Notes under the pieces: generated by a model
What the model saw: only the letters and a program-made list of their open reading frames with translations
What the model was told of the DNA's origin: nothing
Database searches by the model: none
Shown here: positions 35,406 to 44,374 of the stretch, piece after piece
How the letters are laid out: each line of letters starts with the position of its first letter
Position numbering within the stretch: the stretch's first letter is position 1
Translations under genes and position numbers: made by a program
NCBI RefSeq assembly: GCF_000521865.1
Contig: NZ_JAME01000006.1
Span: forward strand, 62,001 to 126,000
DNA length: 64,000 nt
Direction: 5' to 3'
From: Roseivivax isoporae LMG 25204
Lineage (GTDB): Bacteria > Pseudomonadota > Alphaproteobacteria > Rhodobacterales > Rhodobacteraceae

Positions 35406-36692
35406 TCAGCGGCGCGCGGCGAGCGCGTCCTCGAGGGTGCGGAGGCCGGTGGTCGGCGCCTGCACGAGGACGGACATGTTGCCCGGCTTGTGCTCGTTGC
35501 GCATCATCTTCATGTGCGCCTCAGGAATCTCGGTCCAGGGAAAGACCTCGGACATGCAGGGGTCGAGCCGGCGCTCGATCATCAGCTGGTTCGCGGCCGC
35601 CGCCTGCTTGAGATGGGCGAAGTGCGAGCCCTGCAGACGCTTCTGATGCATCCACATGTAGCGGACGTCGAAGGTGCAGTTGAACCCCGTGGTGCCGGCG
35701 CAGATGACGACCATGCCGCCCTTCTTCACCACGAGGGTCGAGACCGGGAAGGTCGACTCGCCCGGATGCTCGAACACCATGTCGACGTTCACGCCCTTGC
35801 CGGTGATGTCCCAGATCGCCTTGCCGAAGCGGCGCGCCTCGCCCAGCCATTCCTTGTACTCGGGCGTGTTGACGATGGGCAGCTGGCCCCAGCACTTGAA
35901 GTCCTTGCGGTTGATCACGCCCTTCGCGCCGAGGGACATGACGAAGTCGCGCTTGTCCTCGTCAGAGATGACGCCGATGGCGTTGGCGCCCGCGGTGTTG
36001 GCGAGCTGGATCGCGTAGGATCCGAGGCCGCCCGAGGCGCCCCAGACCAGCACGTTCTGGCCGGGCTTCAGCTCGTGCGGGTGGTGGCCGAAGAGCATCC
36101 GGTAGGCGGTCGCGAGCGTCAGCGTGTAGCAGGCGGCCTCCTCCCAGGTCAGGTGCTTGGGCCGCGGCATGAGCTGCTGCGCCTGCACGTTGGTGAACTG
36201 CGCGAAGGAGCCGTCCGGCGTCTCGTAGCCCCAGATCCGCTGGGTGGGCGACAGCATCGGATCGCCGCCATTGCATTCCTCGTCGTCGCCGTCGTCCTGG
36301 TTGCAGTGGATGACGACCTCGTCGCCGACCTTCCATCGCTTCACCTTGTCGCCGACGGCCCAGACGATGCCGGACGCGTCCGAGCCCGCGATGTGGAACT
36401 CCGCCCCGTGCACGTCGAAGGGGCTGATCGGCACGCCCTTGCCGGCCCAGACGCCGTTGTAGTTGACGCCCGCCGCCATCACGAGGACCAGCACCTCGTG
36501 GCTGTCGAGCTCGGGCACGTCGACGACTTCCTGCTGGAACGACTTGTCGGGATCGCCGTGGCGTTCGCGCCGGATCGCCCAGCAATACATCTTCTTCGGC
36601 ACGTAGCCCATCGGGGGCATCTCGCCGATCTCGTACAGCTCCTTTTCAGGGGCGTCGTACTTGGCGATGCCGGTTTGCGTATCCAGAGCCAT
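35406..36692 (-). CDS. ccr: Crotonyl-CoA carboxylase/reductase
   Basis: A 428-residue medium-chain dehydrogenase/reductase family enzyme that reductively carboxylates crotonyl-CoA to ethylmalonyl-CoA with NADPH and CO2. This is the key step of the ethylmalonyl-CoA pathway for acetate assimilation without glyoxylate bypass. The NADPH domain has VWGASGGLGSYAIQLA. The family-specific N-terminus (KELYEIGEMPPMGYVPKKMY), the CNQDDGDDEECNGGDPML loop and VFEHPGE are diagnostic. It neighbours ecm, the next-but-one pathway enzyme, on the opposite strand. Confidence 0.96.
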   Translation of the reverse strand: MALDTQTGIAKYDAPEKELYEIGEMPPMGYVPKKMYCWAIRRERHGDPDKSFQQEVVDVPELDSHEVLVLVMAAGVNYNGVWAGKGVPISPFDVHGAEFHIAGSDASGIVWAVGDKVKRWKVGDEVVIHCNQDDGDDEECNGGDPMLSPTQRIWGYETPDGSFAQFTNVQAQQLMPRPKHLTWEEAACYTLTLATAYRMLFGHHPHELKPGQNVLVWGASGGLGSYAIQLANTAGANAIGVISDEDKRDFVMSLGAKGVINRKDFKCWGQLPIVNTPEYKEWLGEARRFGKAIWDITGKGVNVDMVFEHPGESTFPVSTLVVKKGGMVVICAGTTGFNCTFDVRYMWMHQKRLQGSHFAHLKQAAAANQLMIERRLDPCMSEVFPWTEIPEAHMKMMRNEHKPGNMSVLVQAPTTGLRTLEDALAARR

Positions 36693-36762
36693 CGGGGCCT
36701 CCTTGTGCTGACATGCGCATCGGGCCTCTGCCGCAACGCAGAATCGCGGCCCGTTCCACAGG

Positions 36763-36791
36763 GAAATATCGCCCGTCACGCAACTTTTCAA
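36763..36791 (-). promoter_or_regulatory. Candidate promoter of ccr
   Basis: On the minus strand TTGAAA (36791-36786) and TATTTC (36768-36763) are 17 bases apart, in an AT-rich patch, giving a leader of about 60 bases before ATG 36692. Confidence 0.4.
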
Positions 36792-36816
36792 TACATTGAG
36801 GTCTGCGATTGTAATT

Positions 36817-38229
36817 TTATGACCGAGCAGTTGCAGAAACCTGGCCGATCGGGTGGGGTGAGTCCTGTCCAGCATCGCCGTCGGAGCCGAAAAGGTGACC
36901 GATGGACCTTGCATAATACGCCGCGAGCGGCACCTCCGCCGCCGTGATGCGGAAGCCCTCCGGCGTCTCCTCGGCGATCCCGCGGCGCAGGAGCGTGCGC
37001 AGGCCCACCTCGGCGGCATAGTCGCGGCTGTCGCGCGGCAGGTGCACGTGCGCCTGCCCGAGCGTGTCGAGCGCGGCGCCAACGGCCGCTTGCAGCCCCG
37101 CGCGGTCGACGGGCCCCTGCCGCAACAGGATCCGTGCGACGAGCGGCACCGGCAGCACGGGTACGACCGCGGCGATGTCGGACAGGAGCCGCTGCGCCAG
37201 CACCGCGGGATCGGCGAGCGGCCCGAGGGCCCGCAGCGAGACCGGCGTGCCGAAGCTGACCGCGGCATAGCCGAAGCGGTTGAAGCGGCCCGTCAGGCGC
37301 AGCCACAACTGCCACAGCGCGAACCGCGCGGCGACCGACAGGCGGGCCTCGAAGCGCCGGGTGCCGGCCCCGTGCGCGGCCACGAGGACGCGGTCCTCGA
37401 GCACCCGGTCGTAGTTCAGCGCGACCGGGACGAACACCACGTCGCGCGTGGAAAGGTCAGCGCCTTCAACGATGTACTTGAGCAGGCCGAGTTTCGGCGG
37501 CGCCAGGCCACCGTCGAGCGACAACCCGCCCTCGGGAAAGATCGCCTGCGTCACGCCGCCCTCGGTGGCCATCTGCACGTAGCGCTGCAGCACCCGGCGG
37601 TAGAGCGCGTTGCGCGAACGGCGGCGGATGAAGTAGGCGCCCATCGCGCGGATGAGCCGGGAGAGCGGCCAGACTTGCGCCCACTCTCCCACCGCGTAGC
37701 TCAGCGCCGAGCGATCCGCGGCGAGGTAGGTCACCAGCACGTAGTCCATGTTCGAGCGGTGGTTCATCACGAAGACCACGGTCGCCTGCGGGTCGATCTC
37801 CGACAGCGCCTCGGCGGCATGGTGGCCCATGCGCACCCGGTAGAGCGCGTTCGACAGCGCCCGTGCCGCCCGGATGGCAAAGCCGAAATAGGCAAATGCC
37901 GAAAAGGACGGAACGATTTCACGGGCATAGCGCCGCGCCTCCTCGAAAGCCACGTCCTCGCGGACGCCGGTGGCGCGGGCATGGTCGACGATGGCGCGGG
38001 TGATCTCGGGGTCGTAGCAGAGCCGCTGGATCAGGTCGTAGCGGCGCGCGAGCTTGAACGGCTGGATCGGCCGTTCGAGCCGCTCGTTGAGGCGCGCGAC
38101 CGCGCGTTCGAGCCGGCGGCGGAAGAACCAGCGCACCGACGGGAACAGGAAATGCGATGCGAAGGTGACGCCCGCGAAGGCGAGGATCAGCGCGAAGAGC
38201 CACACGGGAAGCGTCACGGTACCGGTCAT
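36817..38229 (-). CDS. Glycerol-3-phosphate acyltransferase (PlsB-like)
   Basis: A 470-residue acyltransferase. His157 and Asp162 in NHRSNMD form the H-x4-D catalytic motif, and FPEGG (231-235) is the glycerol-3-phosphate binding block. One N-terminal membrane helix (about residues 8-28) anchors it. It would acylate glycerol-3-phosphate (or a related acceptor) at the start of phospholipid synthesis. It is shorter than E. coli PlsB (807), as in other alphaproteobacteria. Lying between ccr and ecm, it is on the ccr strand 124 bp downstream. Confidence 0.87.
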   Translation of the reverse strand: MTGTVTLPVWLFALILAFAGVTFASHFLFPSVRWFFRRRLERAVARLNERLERPIQPFKLARRYDLIQRLCYDPEITRAIVDHARATGVREDVAFEEARRYAREIVPSFSAFAYFGFAIRAARALSNALYRVRMGHHAAEALSEIDPQATVVFVMNHRSNMDYVLVTYLAADRSALSYAVGEWAQVWPLSRLIRAMGAYFIRRRSRNALYRRVLQRYVQMATEGGVTQAIFPEGGLSLDGGLAPPKLGLLKYIVEGADLSTRDVVFVPVALNYDRVLEDRVLVAAHGAGTRRFEARLSVAARFALWQLWLRLTGRFNRFGYAAVSFGTPVSLRALGPLADPAVLAQRLLSDIAAVVPVLPVPLVARILLRQGPVDRAGLQAAVGAALDTLGQAHVHLPRDSRDYAAEVGLRTLLRRGIAEETPEGFRITAAEVPLAAYYARSIGHLFGSDGDAGQDSPHPIGQVSATARS

Positions 38230-38420
38230 GAGGGGAACCGTTGCAGCATGTCCGGGCCCCGGCAAGAGGCGCCGGCAGGCGTATGGCCCGCGTATGGGTC
38301 GCGTATGGCTGCCGTCGGGCCGGGCCTGCCCCACGGAAAGTCTTGGGCCGCGCGCGGCTTCACGGCTAGACATGTGCGGGAGCGGTTCGCTCGCCACCCG
38401 CGTCGCCGCGGCGCGGCGAA

Positions 38421-38450
38421 TTGACACCGCCACAAAGTTTCACATATGAC
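38421..38450 (+). promoter_or_regulatory. Candidate promoter of ecm
   Basis: A consensus TTGACA (38421-38426) is followed after 18 bases by TATGAC (38445-38450). The predicted leader to ATG 38504 is about 45 bases. Confidence 0.55.
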
Positions 38451-38503
38451 TTCTTCGGCGCAACATAGTTGCCACCACGATTCAGACCGGAGCGAGTGCC
38501 GCC

Positions 38504-40483
38504 ATGACCGTCAGCCCTGACCTGCCGCAACGCGACAAGCCGTGGCTCATCCGCACCTATGCGGGCCATTCCACGGCGCAGGCGTCGAACGCGCTCTACC
38601 GCTCGAACCTCGCCAAGGGGCAGACGGGGCTCTCGGTGGCCTTCGACCTGCCGACGCAGACGGGCTATGACAGCGACCACCTGCTGGCGCGCGGCGAGGT
38701 CGGCAAGGTCGGCGTGCCGGTCTGCCACCTGGGCGACATGCGCACGCTCTTCGACCGGATTCCGCTCGACCAGATGAACACGTCGATGACGATCAACGCC
38801 ACCGCGCCCTGGCTGCTCGCGCTCTACATCGCGGTGGCCGAGGAGCAGGGCGCGGACGTCTCGCGCCTGCAGGGCACGGTGCAGAACGATCTCATCAAGG
38901 AATACCTGAGCCGCGGCACCTATATCTGCCCGCCGAAGCCGTCGCTGCGCATGATCGGGGACGTCGCCGAGTACTGCTACAAGCACGTGCCCAAGTGGAA
39001 CCCGATGAACGTCTGTTCCTACCACCTGCAGGAGGCGGGCGCGACGCCCGAGCAGGAGCTGGCCTTCGCGCTGGCCACGGCGACGGCGGTCCTGGACGAG
39101 CTGCGGCCACGCGTGCCGGAACAGGATTTCCCGGTCCTCGCAGGCCGCATCTCGTTCTTCGTGAACGCGGGCATCCGCTTCGTCACCGAGATGTGCAAGA
39201 TGCGTGCCTTCGTCGCGCTCTGGGACGAGATCCTGCGCGACCGCTACGGCGTCGCCGACGAGAAGTTCCGCCGCTTCCGCTACGGCGTGCAGGTCAACAG
39301 CCTGGGCCTGACCGAACAGCAGCCCGAGAACAACGTCTACCGCATCCTGATCGAGATGCTGGCGGTGACGCTGTCGAAGAACGCCCGCGCCCGCGCGGTG
39401 CAGCTGCCCGCCTGGAACGAGGCGCTGGGCCTGCCGCGCCCCTGGGACCAGCAATGGTCCATGCGCATGCAGCAGATCATGGCCTACGAGACCGACCTCC
39501 TGGAATATGACGACCTCTTCGACGGCAACCCGGCGGTGGAACGCAAGGTGGCCGAACTGGTGGCGGGCGCGCGGGCGGAACTGGCCAATCTCGACGCCAT
39601 GGGCGGAGCCATCGGCTGCATCGCCTACATGAAGAGCCGGCTCGTGGAATCCAACGCCGACCGGGTGAACCGGGTCGAGCGCGGCGAGACGGTGGTCGTC
39701 GGCGTGAACCGCTGGGTCGAGAGCGAGCGCTCGCCCCTTCTCGGCGAGGACGGCGGCATCATGACCGTGGACCCGGCAGTCGAGGCGGAGCAGATCGCGC
39801 GGCTCGAGGCCTGGCGCGCCGGCCGCGACGCGGCGGCGGTGGCGGCGGCGCTCGCGGACCTGCGCGCGGCGGCACGCGAGGGCCGCAACGTGATGCCCGC
39901 CTCGATCGCGGCGGCGAAGGCCGGGGTGACCACCGGCGAATGGGCCGGCGAGATGCGCGCGGCCCATGGCGAGTATCGCGGGCCCACCGGCGTCTCCGCG
40001 GCGCGGTCGAACAAGACCGAGGGGCTCGACGACCTGCGCAGCGCGGTCGACGCGGTGTCGGACCGGCTGGGCCGGCGGCTGCGCTTCCTCGTGGGCAAGC
40101 CGGGCCTCGACGGCCATTCCAACGGCGCCGAGCAGATCGCCTTCCGCGCCCGCGACTGCGGCATGGAGATCGACTACGAGGGCATCCGGCTCACCCCCGA
40201 GCAGATCGTCGCGGCGGCCCGCGACGGCGCCGCGCACGTGATCGGCCTGTCGATCCTGTCGGGCAGCCACCTGCCGCTCGTCGAGGACACGCTGAAGCGG
40301 CTCCGCGCCGAGGGATTGGGCCATGTGCCGGTGATCGTCGGCGGGATCATTCCCGAGGATGATGCCCGCGCGCTGCTCTCCATGGGGGTGGCGAAGGTCT
40401 ATACACCCAAGGATTTCGAGTTGAACCGCATCATGCACGATATTGTGACTCTGGCCGATGCCAAAGCGGTTGCGGCGGAATAG
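38504..40483 (+). CDS. ecm: Ethylmalonyl-CoA mutase (B12-dependent)
   Basis: A 659-residue acyl-CoA mutase. The N-terminal barrel starts PWLIRTYAGHSTAQASN and includes LSVAFDLPTQTGYDSDH. The C-terminal cobalamin domain has DGHSNG at 536-541 with the cobalt ligand His538, then the LSILSGSH and VIVGGIIP blocks. Proximity to ccr and its length point to ethylmalonyl-CoA rather than methylmalonyl-CoA mutase, the former having diverged early. It rearranges (2R)-ethylmalonyl-CoA to methylsuccinyl-CoA. A hairpin terminator follows. Confidence 0.94.
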   Translation: MTVSPDLPQRDKPWLIRTYAGHSTAQASNALYRSNLAKGQTGLSVAFDLPTQTGYDSDHLLARGEVGKVGVPVCHLGDMRTLFDRIPLDQMNTSMTINATAPWLLALYIAVAEEQGADVSRLQGTVQNDLIKEYLSRGTYICPPKPSLRMIGDVAEYCYKHVPKWNPMNVCSYHLQEAGATPEQELAFALATATAVLDELRPRVPEQDFPVLAGRISFFVNAGIRFVTEMCKMRAFVALWDEILRDRYGVADEKFRRFRYGVQVNSLGLTEQQPENNVYRILIEMLAVTLSKNARARAVQLPAWNEALGLPRPWDQQWSMRMQQIMAYETDLLEYDDLFDGNPAVERKVAELVAGARAELANLDAMGGAIGCIAYMKSRLVESNADRVNRVERGETVVVGVNRWVESERSPLLGEDGGIMTVDPAVEAEQIARLEAWRAGRDAAAVAAALADLRAAAREGRNVMPASIAAAKAGVTTGEWAGEMRAAHGEYRGPTGVSAARSNKTEGLDDLRSAVDAVSDRLGRRLRFLVGKPGLDGHSNGAEQIAFRARDCGMEIDYEGIRLTPEQIVAAARDGAAHVIGLSILSGSHLPLVEDTLKRLRAEGLGHVPVIVGGIIPEDDARALLSMGVAKVYTPKDFELNRIMHDIVTLADAKAVAAE

Positions 40484-40518
40484 CGCCGACCGGACTCCTT
40501 TTTCAGGATCATTTTTCG

Positions 40519-40549
40519 AAGGCCGTTCATCCGAAAGGTGAACGGCCTT
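40519..40549 (+). terminator. Terminator hairpin after ecm
   Basis: An 11-bp perfect stem (AAGGCCGTTCA / TGAACGGCCTT) with a nine-base loop stands 36 bases after the ecm stop and is followed by an AT-rich tail (ATACATTATT). Confidence 0.75.
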
Positions 40550-40643
40550 ATACATTATTGCAGCCCGAGGCAGGGTTGACACAATAAGATGCTTGCGTTT
40601 CAGGGAATGCGAGGATCAGAAAAAGAAAAACATCGGAGTCATG

Positions 40644-40952
40644 ATGGATATCAACATCGAAGAGCTGTCCAAAGACGAGCTCAAGAAACTGAAAGCAGAC
40701 GTGGATCGTGCCTTGAAAACGATCGATGCGCGCCGGAAGGCCGAAGCGAAACGCGCCGCCGAAACGGCGGCAAAGGAATACGGTTTCTCGCTGGACGACC
40801 TGATCGGGGCGGACGGAAAGGCCGGGAAAGGCATCCCGCGCTACCGCAATCCGGCCGATCCGGCGCAGACCTGGACCGGTCGCGGCCGCAAGCCGAATTG
40901 GGTCATCGAGGCACTCGACGCCGGAAAATCGCTCGACGACCTCAAGATCTGA
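40644..40952 (+). CDS. H-NS family nucleoid protein (HvrA-like)
   Basis: A 102-residue H-NS-type protein. The N-terminal helical oligomerisation region is rich in Lys/Glu/Ala. The C-terminal DNA-binding motif is RYRNPADP followed by [16 protein letters not shown] (residues 66-91). In Rhodobacter, HvrA/Spb proteins of this type adjust photosynthesis and nitrogen-fixation genes; in other species they silence AT-rich DNA. The start is ATG 40644 rather than the directly preceding ATG 40641, because GGAG is then five bases away. deoD follows after four bases. Confidence 0.92.
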   Translation: MDINIEELSKDELKKLKADVDRALKTIDARRKAEAKRAAETAAKEYGFSLDDLIGADGKAGKGIPRYRNPADPAQTWTGRGRKPNWVIEALDAGKSLDDLKI

Positions 40953-40956
40953 GCAG

Positions 40957-41667
40957 ATGACGATTCATATCGGCGCGGCTCCCGGGGATATCGCGGAAAC
41001 CGTCCTGATGCCCGGAGATCCCTACCGGGCGAAATGGGCGGCGGAGCGCTATCTCCAGGATTGCCGGCTCGTGAACGAAGTGCGCGGCATGCTGGGTTAT
41101 ACCGGCACGTGGCGCGGGAAACCCGTGACGATCCACGGCTCCGGCATGGGAATGCCGTCGCTGTCGATCTATGCCAACGAGCTGATCCGCGATTACGGCG
41201 CCCGGACCCTGGTCCGGATCGGATCCTGCGGCGCCATGCAGGACCACATCGAATTGCGCGACGTGATCGTGGCGATGACCGCGAGCGCGGTGTCCACGCC
41301 CTCGCGCGGCATATTCCGCGAGATGAACTTCGCACCCTGCGCGGATTGGGGCCTGCTCCGGGCCGCGGTCGCAGCGGCCGAGGCGCGGGGCGCGCGCGTG
41401 CACGTGGGCGGCATCCATTCCTCGGACGTCTTCTACGACGAGCGGCCGGATCTCGGCGAACAGCTGTCCCGCCACGGCGTGCTGGCGGTCGAGATGGAGG
41501 CGGCGGAGCTCTACACCGTCGCGGCGCGCCACGGCGCGCGGGCGCTCGCGGTCCTGACGGTCAGCGACCACCTGATCACCCATGCGGCGCTGCCGTCGGA
41601 GGATCGCGAGCGGGGCTTCGGCGAGATGGTCGAGATCGCGCTCGAGGCGGCGCTCGGCACGGAATGA
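40957..41667 (+). CDS. deoD: Purine-nucleoside phosphorylase
   Basis: A 236-residue trimer/hexamer-type nucleoside phosphorylase. [13 protein letters not shown] is the DeoD phosphate-site block. [10 protein letters not shown] and [17 protein letters not shown] are the base/ribose-binding motifs with the conserved Glu. It splits purine (deoxy)nucleosides for salvage. It starts four bases after the H-NS-type gene, which is an unusual operon partner. Confidence 0.94.
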   Translation: MTIHIGAAPGDIAETVLMPGDPYRAKWAAERYLQDCRLVNEVRGMLGYTGTWRGKPVTIHGSGMGMPSLSIYANELIRDYGARTLVRIGSCGAMQDHIELRDVIVAMTASAVSTPSRGIFREMNFAPCADWGLLRAAVAAAEARGARVHVGGIHSSDVFYDERPDLGEQLSRHGVLAVEMEAAELYTVAARHGARALAVLTVSDHLITHAALPSEDRERGFGEMVEIALEAALGTE

Positions 41668-41671
41668 CGGC

Positions 41672-41692
41672 GGCGGGCCCGGCGGGCCCGCC
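41672..41692. terminator. Hairpin between deoD and the DUF1989 gene
   Basis: A 9-bp perfect GC stem (GGCGGGCCC / GGGCCCGCC) with a 3-base loop lies between convergent genes. No T-run on either side. Confidence 0.4.
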
Positions 41693-41704
41693 CCCGCCGC
41701 CGCG

Positions 41705-42565
41705 TCAGAGGCCGTGGCTGCGGTCGTAGGCGCTCCGCGCCGGCGGCACCCAGCCCGCCAGCGTGCCGGCACCGGGGGCGAGGAGCTCGACCTCGAGCGG
41801 GAAGCAGCGCGCGGTGTCGCTCGAATGCTCCGACCCGCAATCGCCGCCCGGACAGGCGCTGAGCGCGCCAAGCAGGTCGATCTCTGCGAAGAAGGTCAGC
41901 GCGTCACCCGGGCGCACCGGGCTCGCCTTCATGAAGTACTGGCCGGTCTCGCGGGTGAACCCCGTGCACATGAAGACGTTGAGCACGTCGTGCACGTGCG
42001 GCTCGGCCGCCTCGGGCGCGACGCCCAGCTCGGCCGCCAGCGCCCGCGTCAGGTTCGAATGGCAGCACTGGTGGTAATCGTGCCCCGACAAGAGCCGGGC
42101 GGTGTAGGGATCGCAGCGCGTGCCGATGACATCGTGGACCGACCCGCCGTCGGCGTCGATGCCGTACCAGCCGAGGCTGTCCTCCACGATGGTGGCCATG
42201 GGGCGCAGGTGCGGGAACGCGGACCAGAGCCGGTCGCCCGTGCTCACATGCGTGCCGTGCAGCGCCCGGGTCTTGCCGGAATAGAACCGCTCGGACAGGT
42301 CCTCGGCGGACCAGAGGTTCAGATCCCCGACCTGCGGCCCCCCAACAGACCGGATGCGGAAGAACGCGCCCGCCGGCACGCGGAAACAGGCGGCCTCGCG
42401 CGGCGGCACGGTCACGCCGCCCGCGGGCACGGCGGCGGCCAGCGCCGCGCGGTAGAGCGCGAGCGGCGGGTCGGGCAGCGTGTCGTCGGGATAGCAGATC
42501 ACGGGCCGGACCGCGCGGCGCGCCTCCGCATCCTCGGGTGCCTCCGGGTGCCGCGTGTCGGTCAT
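41705..42565 (-). CDS. Urea carboxylase-associated family protein (DUF1989)
   Basis: A 286-residue DUF1989-type protein. Its blocks include VPPREAACFRVPAG, GDLNLWSAEDLSERFYSGKTR, HDYHQCCHSNLTRAL, VLNVFMCTGF and AEIDLLGALSACPGGDC. The HxxCC and CPGGDC clusters look like a metal site. Related proteins occur near urea carboxylase and amine transport genes; a role in carbon-nitrogen bond hydrolysis is suspected. Here its neighbour is a decarboxylase, whose terminator lies 61 bp upstream of its ATG. Confidence 0.85.
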   Translation of the reverse strand: MTDTRHPEAPEDAEARRAVRPVICYPDDTLPDPPLALYRAALAAAVPAGGVTVPPREAACFRVPAGAFFRIRSVGGPQVGDLNLWSAEDLSERFYSGKTRALHGTHVSTGDRLWSAFPHLRPMATIVEDSLGWYGIDADGGSVHDVIGTRCDPYTARLLSGHDYHQCCHSNLTRALAAELGVAPEAAEPHVHDVLNVFMCTGFTRETGQYFMKASPVRPGDALTFFAEIDLLGALSACPGGDCGSEHSSDTARCFPLEVELLAPGAGTLAGWVPPARSAYDRSHGL

Positions 42566-42625
42566 CGTGCCGTCCCCCTGCTTCTTCTTGGCCCAAATAT
42601 CCAAATCCCGCGCCGCCGAAAAGGC

Positions 42626-42651
42626 AAAGGCCGGGACGATGCCCGGCCTTT
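42626..42651 (-). terminator. Terminator after the decarboxylase
   Basis: A 10-bp perfect stem (AAAGGCCGGG / CCCGGCCTTT) with a 6-base loop lies 23 bases past the decarboxylase stop. On the minus strand a T-rich tail (TTTGCCTTTT) follows. Confidence 0.8.
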
Positions 42652-42674
42652 CCGATCTCGTGCTGCGGCGATCG

Positions 42675-43865
42675 TCAGATGGCGACGACCGCGAGCGGCG
42701 GGAAGCCGTTGAAGCCGACCGAGGAATAGGTCGACGTATAGGCGCCGCAGCAGCGGATGATCACGCGGTCGCCGGCCTTCAGCCCGAGCGGCAGCTCGAC
42801 CGGGCGCTTCTCGTAGAGCACGTCGGCCGAGTCGCAGGAGGGGCCCGCGACGATGCAGGGACCGTGATCCTCGTGGTCGCGCGCGGTCACGAACTGGTAG
42901 CGGATCGCCTCGCCCTCGGTCTCGGCGAGACCCGAGAAGCGGCCGATGTCGAGGTAGACCCAGCGGTGCAGGTCGTTCTCGGACTTCTTGGACACCAGCA
43001 GCACCTCGGCGGCGATGGCGCCCGCCTCGGCCACGAGGCCGCGGCCGGGCTCCGCCATGATGTGCGGCACGTCGCCGAAGCGCTCGGTCACCTGGGCCAT
43101 CACCTCGGCCGCGTAGGCGTTGGGCGCGTCGATCTCCTCGGTGTAGAAGGCCGGGAAGCCGCCGCCGATGTTCAGCACGCTGAGCGCGTGGCCGGCTTCC
43201 TGCGCGGCCGTCCAGACCGCCGCCACCTGGTCGAGGGTGACCGCCCAGCCGCGCGCGCGCTTCGTCTGCGAGCCCACGTGGAAGGACAGGCCCACCGGCT
43301 CGAGGCCCAGCGCGCGGGCGAGGTCCAGGAGCGCCACCGCCTTGTCGCGGGCGCAGCCGAACTTGCGCGAGAGCGGCCAGTCGGCCTCGGACGCATCGAC
43401 GATGATGCGCACGTAGACGCGGGCGCCGGGCGCGTGCTCGGCGATCTTGTGCATTTCCTCCTCGGCATCGACCGCGAAGAGGCGGATGCCGGCGTCATGG
43501 GCCCAGGCGATGTCGGTCGCGCGCTTGATCGTGTTGCCGAAGGAGACGTGGTCGGGCTGCGCGCCCTCTGCCAGGCAGAGCGCGATCTCGGCGCGCGAGG
43601 CCGCGTCGAAATGCGAGCCGAGGCCCACGAGGGTGCGGATCACCGCCGGCTCGGGGTTCGCCTTGACCGCGTAGTGCAGCGTTGCGCGGCCGAGGCCCTG
43701 CTTGAGCGCACGGTACTGCTGCGCGACGGCCTCGGTGTCGATCACGAGGGTCGGACGGTCGAAGCTGTTCTGGCGGATGAACGCCTCTGCCCGCGTTTCG
43801 GGGCGGGATGCGCGATCAGCGCGCACGACTTTTGGTGCCGAGAACTCGGTTGCGTAAGCGTTCAT
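42675..43865 (-). CDS. Ornithine/lysine decarboxylase, alanine-racemase fold (group IV)
   Basis: A 396-residue PLP-dependent decarboxylase. Lys68 in YAVKANPEP is the PLP lysine. SFHVGSQ, LNIGGGFP, EPGRGLVAEAG and GPSCDSADVLYE carry the glycine loop, the phosphate-binding residues and catalytic Cys344. It makes putrescine from ornithine (or cadaverine from lysine); the specificity cannot be read with certainty. A leader of nearly 200 bases with a strong hairpin precedes ATG 43865, in line with leader-controlled polyamine synthesis in alphaproteobacteria. Confidence 0.9.
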   Translation of the reverse strand: MNAYATEFSAPKVVRADRASRPETRAEAFIRQNSFDRPTLVIDTEAVAQQYRALKQGLGRATLHYAVKANPEPAVIRTLVGLGSHFDAASRAEIALCLAEGAQPDHVSFGNTIKRATDIAWAHDAGIRLFAVDAEEEMHKIAEHAPGARVYVRIIVDASEADWPLSRKFGCARDKAVALLDLARALGLEPVGLSFHVGSQTKRARGWAVTLDQVAAVWTAAQEAGHALSVLNIGGGFPAFYTEEIDAPNAYAAEVMAQVTERFGDVPHIMAEPGRGLVAEAGAIAAEVLLVSKKSENDLHRWVYLDIGRFSGLAETEGEAIRYQFVTARDHEDHGPCIVAGPSCDSADVLYEKRPVELPLGLKAGDRVIIRCCGAYTSTYSSVGFNGFPPLAVVAI

Positions 43866-44061
43866 GGTTCATCTCCAATAGGACCCGGTCCCTTCAGGAA
43901 CCGACCAGTGCTGTCAGAGACGTTACCGTCGCTACGTAACCGTGGGGCGCACCCATGGGACAGAGGCGCGTGCGTTGGCGTCTTGAATGCGCATATCGGG
44001 CAAACCCCGAGTCGTATCAAGTGGGGATCTGCGCCCTTTCGACGAAATTTTCCCGGAGCGT
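43866..44061 (-). promoter_or_regulatory. Structured leader of the decarboxylase (speF-type candidate)
   Basis: The 196 bases between the upstream small gene and the decarboxylase contain a 7-bp hairpin CGGTTCC-TGAA-GGGACCG (43903-43886, minus strand, one G-T pair) ten bases before the ribosome site GGAG. A 5-bp GTTAC/GTAAC stem-loop lies further upstream, and a 20-codon ORF spans 43994-43932. A speF leader RNA motif is known upstream of alphaproteobacterial ornithine decarboxylases; I cannot confirm a match without a covariance search. Confidence 0.5.
43932..43994 (-). CDS. Possible 20-codon leader peptide of the decarboxylase
   Basis: ATG 43994 opens a frame of 20 codons, MRIQDANARASVPWVRPTVT, ending TAG 67 bases before the decarboxylase. 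Its ribosome site is weak (GGGG at about 9-12 bases). It holds three Arg and three Ala and no ornithine-like code can exist, but enterobacterial speF is controlled by ornithine stalling of a leader peptide (SpeFL), so an analogous peptide is conceivable. Confidence 0.3.
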   Translation of the reverse strand: MRIQDANARASVPWVRPTVT

Positions 44062-44256
44062 TCAGGCGTTGTCGCGCAGACACGTTTCGGGCGCCCGACC
44101 CCGTATTCCGGTGGTCCTGGCCCCGCACTGGACGCAGGTCCATGTGCTTTCCGTGTCACTGTGGCGGTATTCGCGCCAGCGGCAGGCGCGGGTGGCGCGG
44201 TTCGTCAGGACCGCGACGAGGACGAAGGCGACGACGAGGCCGATGAGCGTGAGCAT
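44062..44256 (-). CDS. Small membrane-anchored CxxC protein
   Basis: A 64-residue protein. An N-terminal membrane helix (MLTLIGLVVAFVLVAVL) is followed by a basic stretch with CRWREYRH, then a WTCVQCGART zinc-ribbon-like CxxC and a final Cys. The pattern helix, CRWR, C-x-x-C-G, is one I recognise from uncharacterised small rhodobacterial proteins. ATG 44256 has GGGAG seven bases upstream. Function unknown. Confidence 0.7.
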   Translation of the reverse strand: MLTLIGLVVAFVLVAVLTNRATRACRWREYRHSDTESTWTCVQCGARTTGIRGRAPETCLRDNA

Positions 44257-44374
44257 GGGCCGGCTCCCGAGGCTGCGCCTGCCCCGGCCCGTCTGCGCCG
44301 CCGTGCCGCCCCGCGCGGGCGGTGCCGCGCGGAACGGAGCGCAGGGCACGGCCCCTCGGGGCCGCGCGGGCGTG

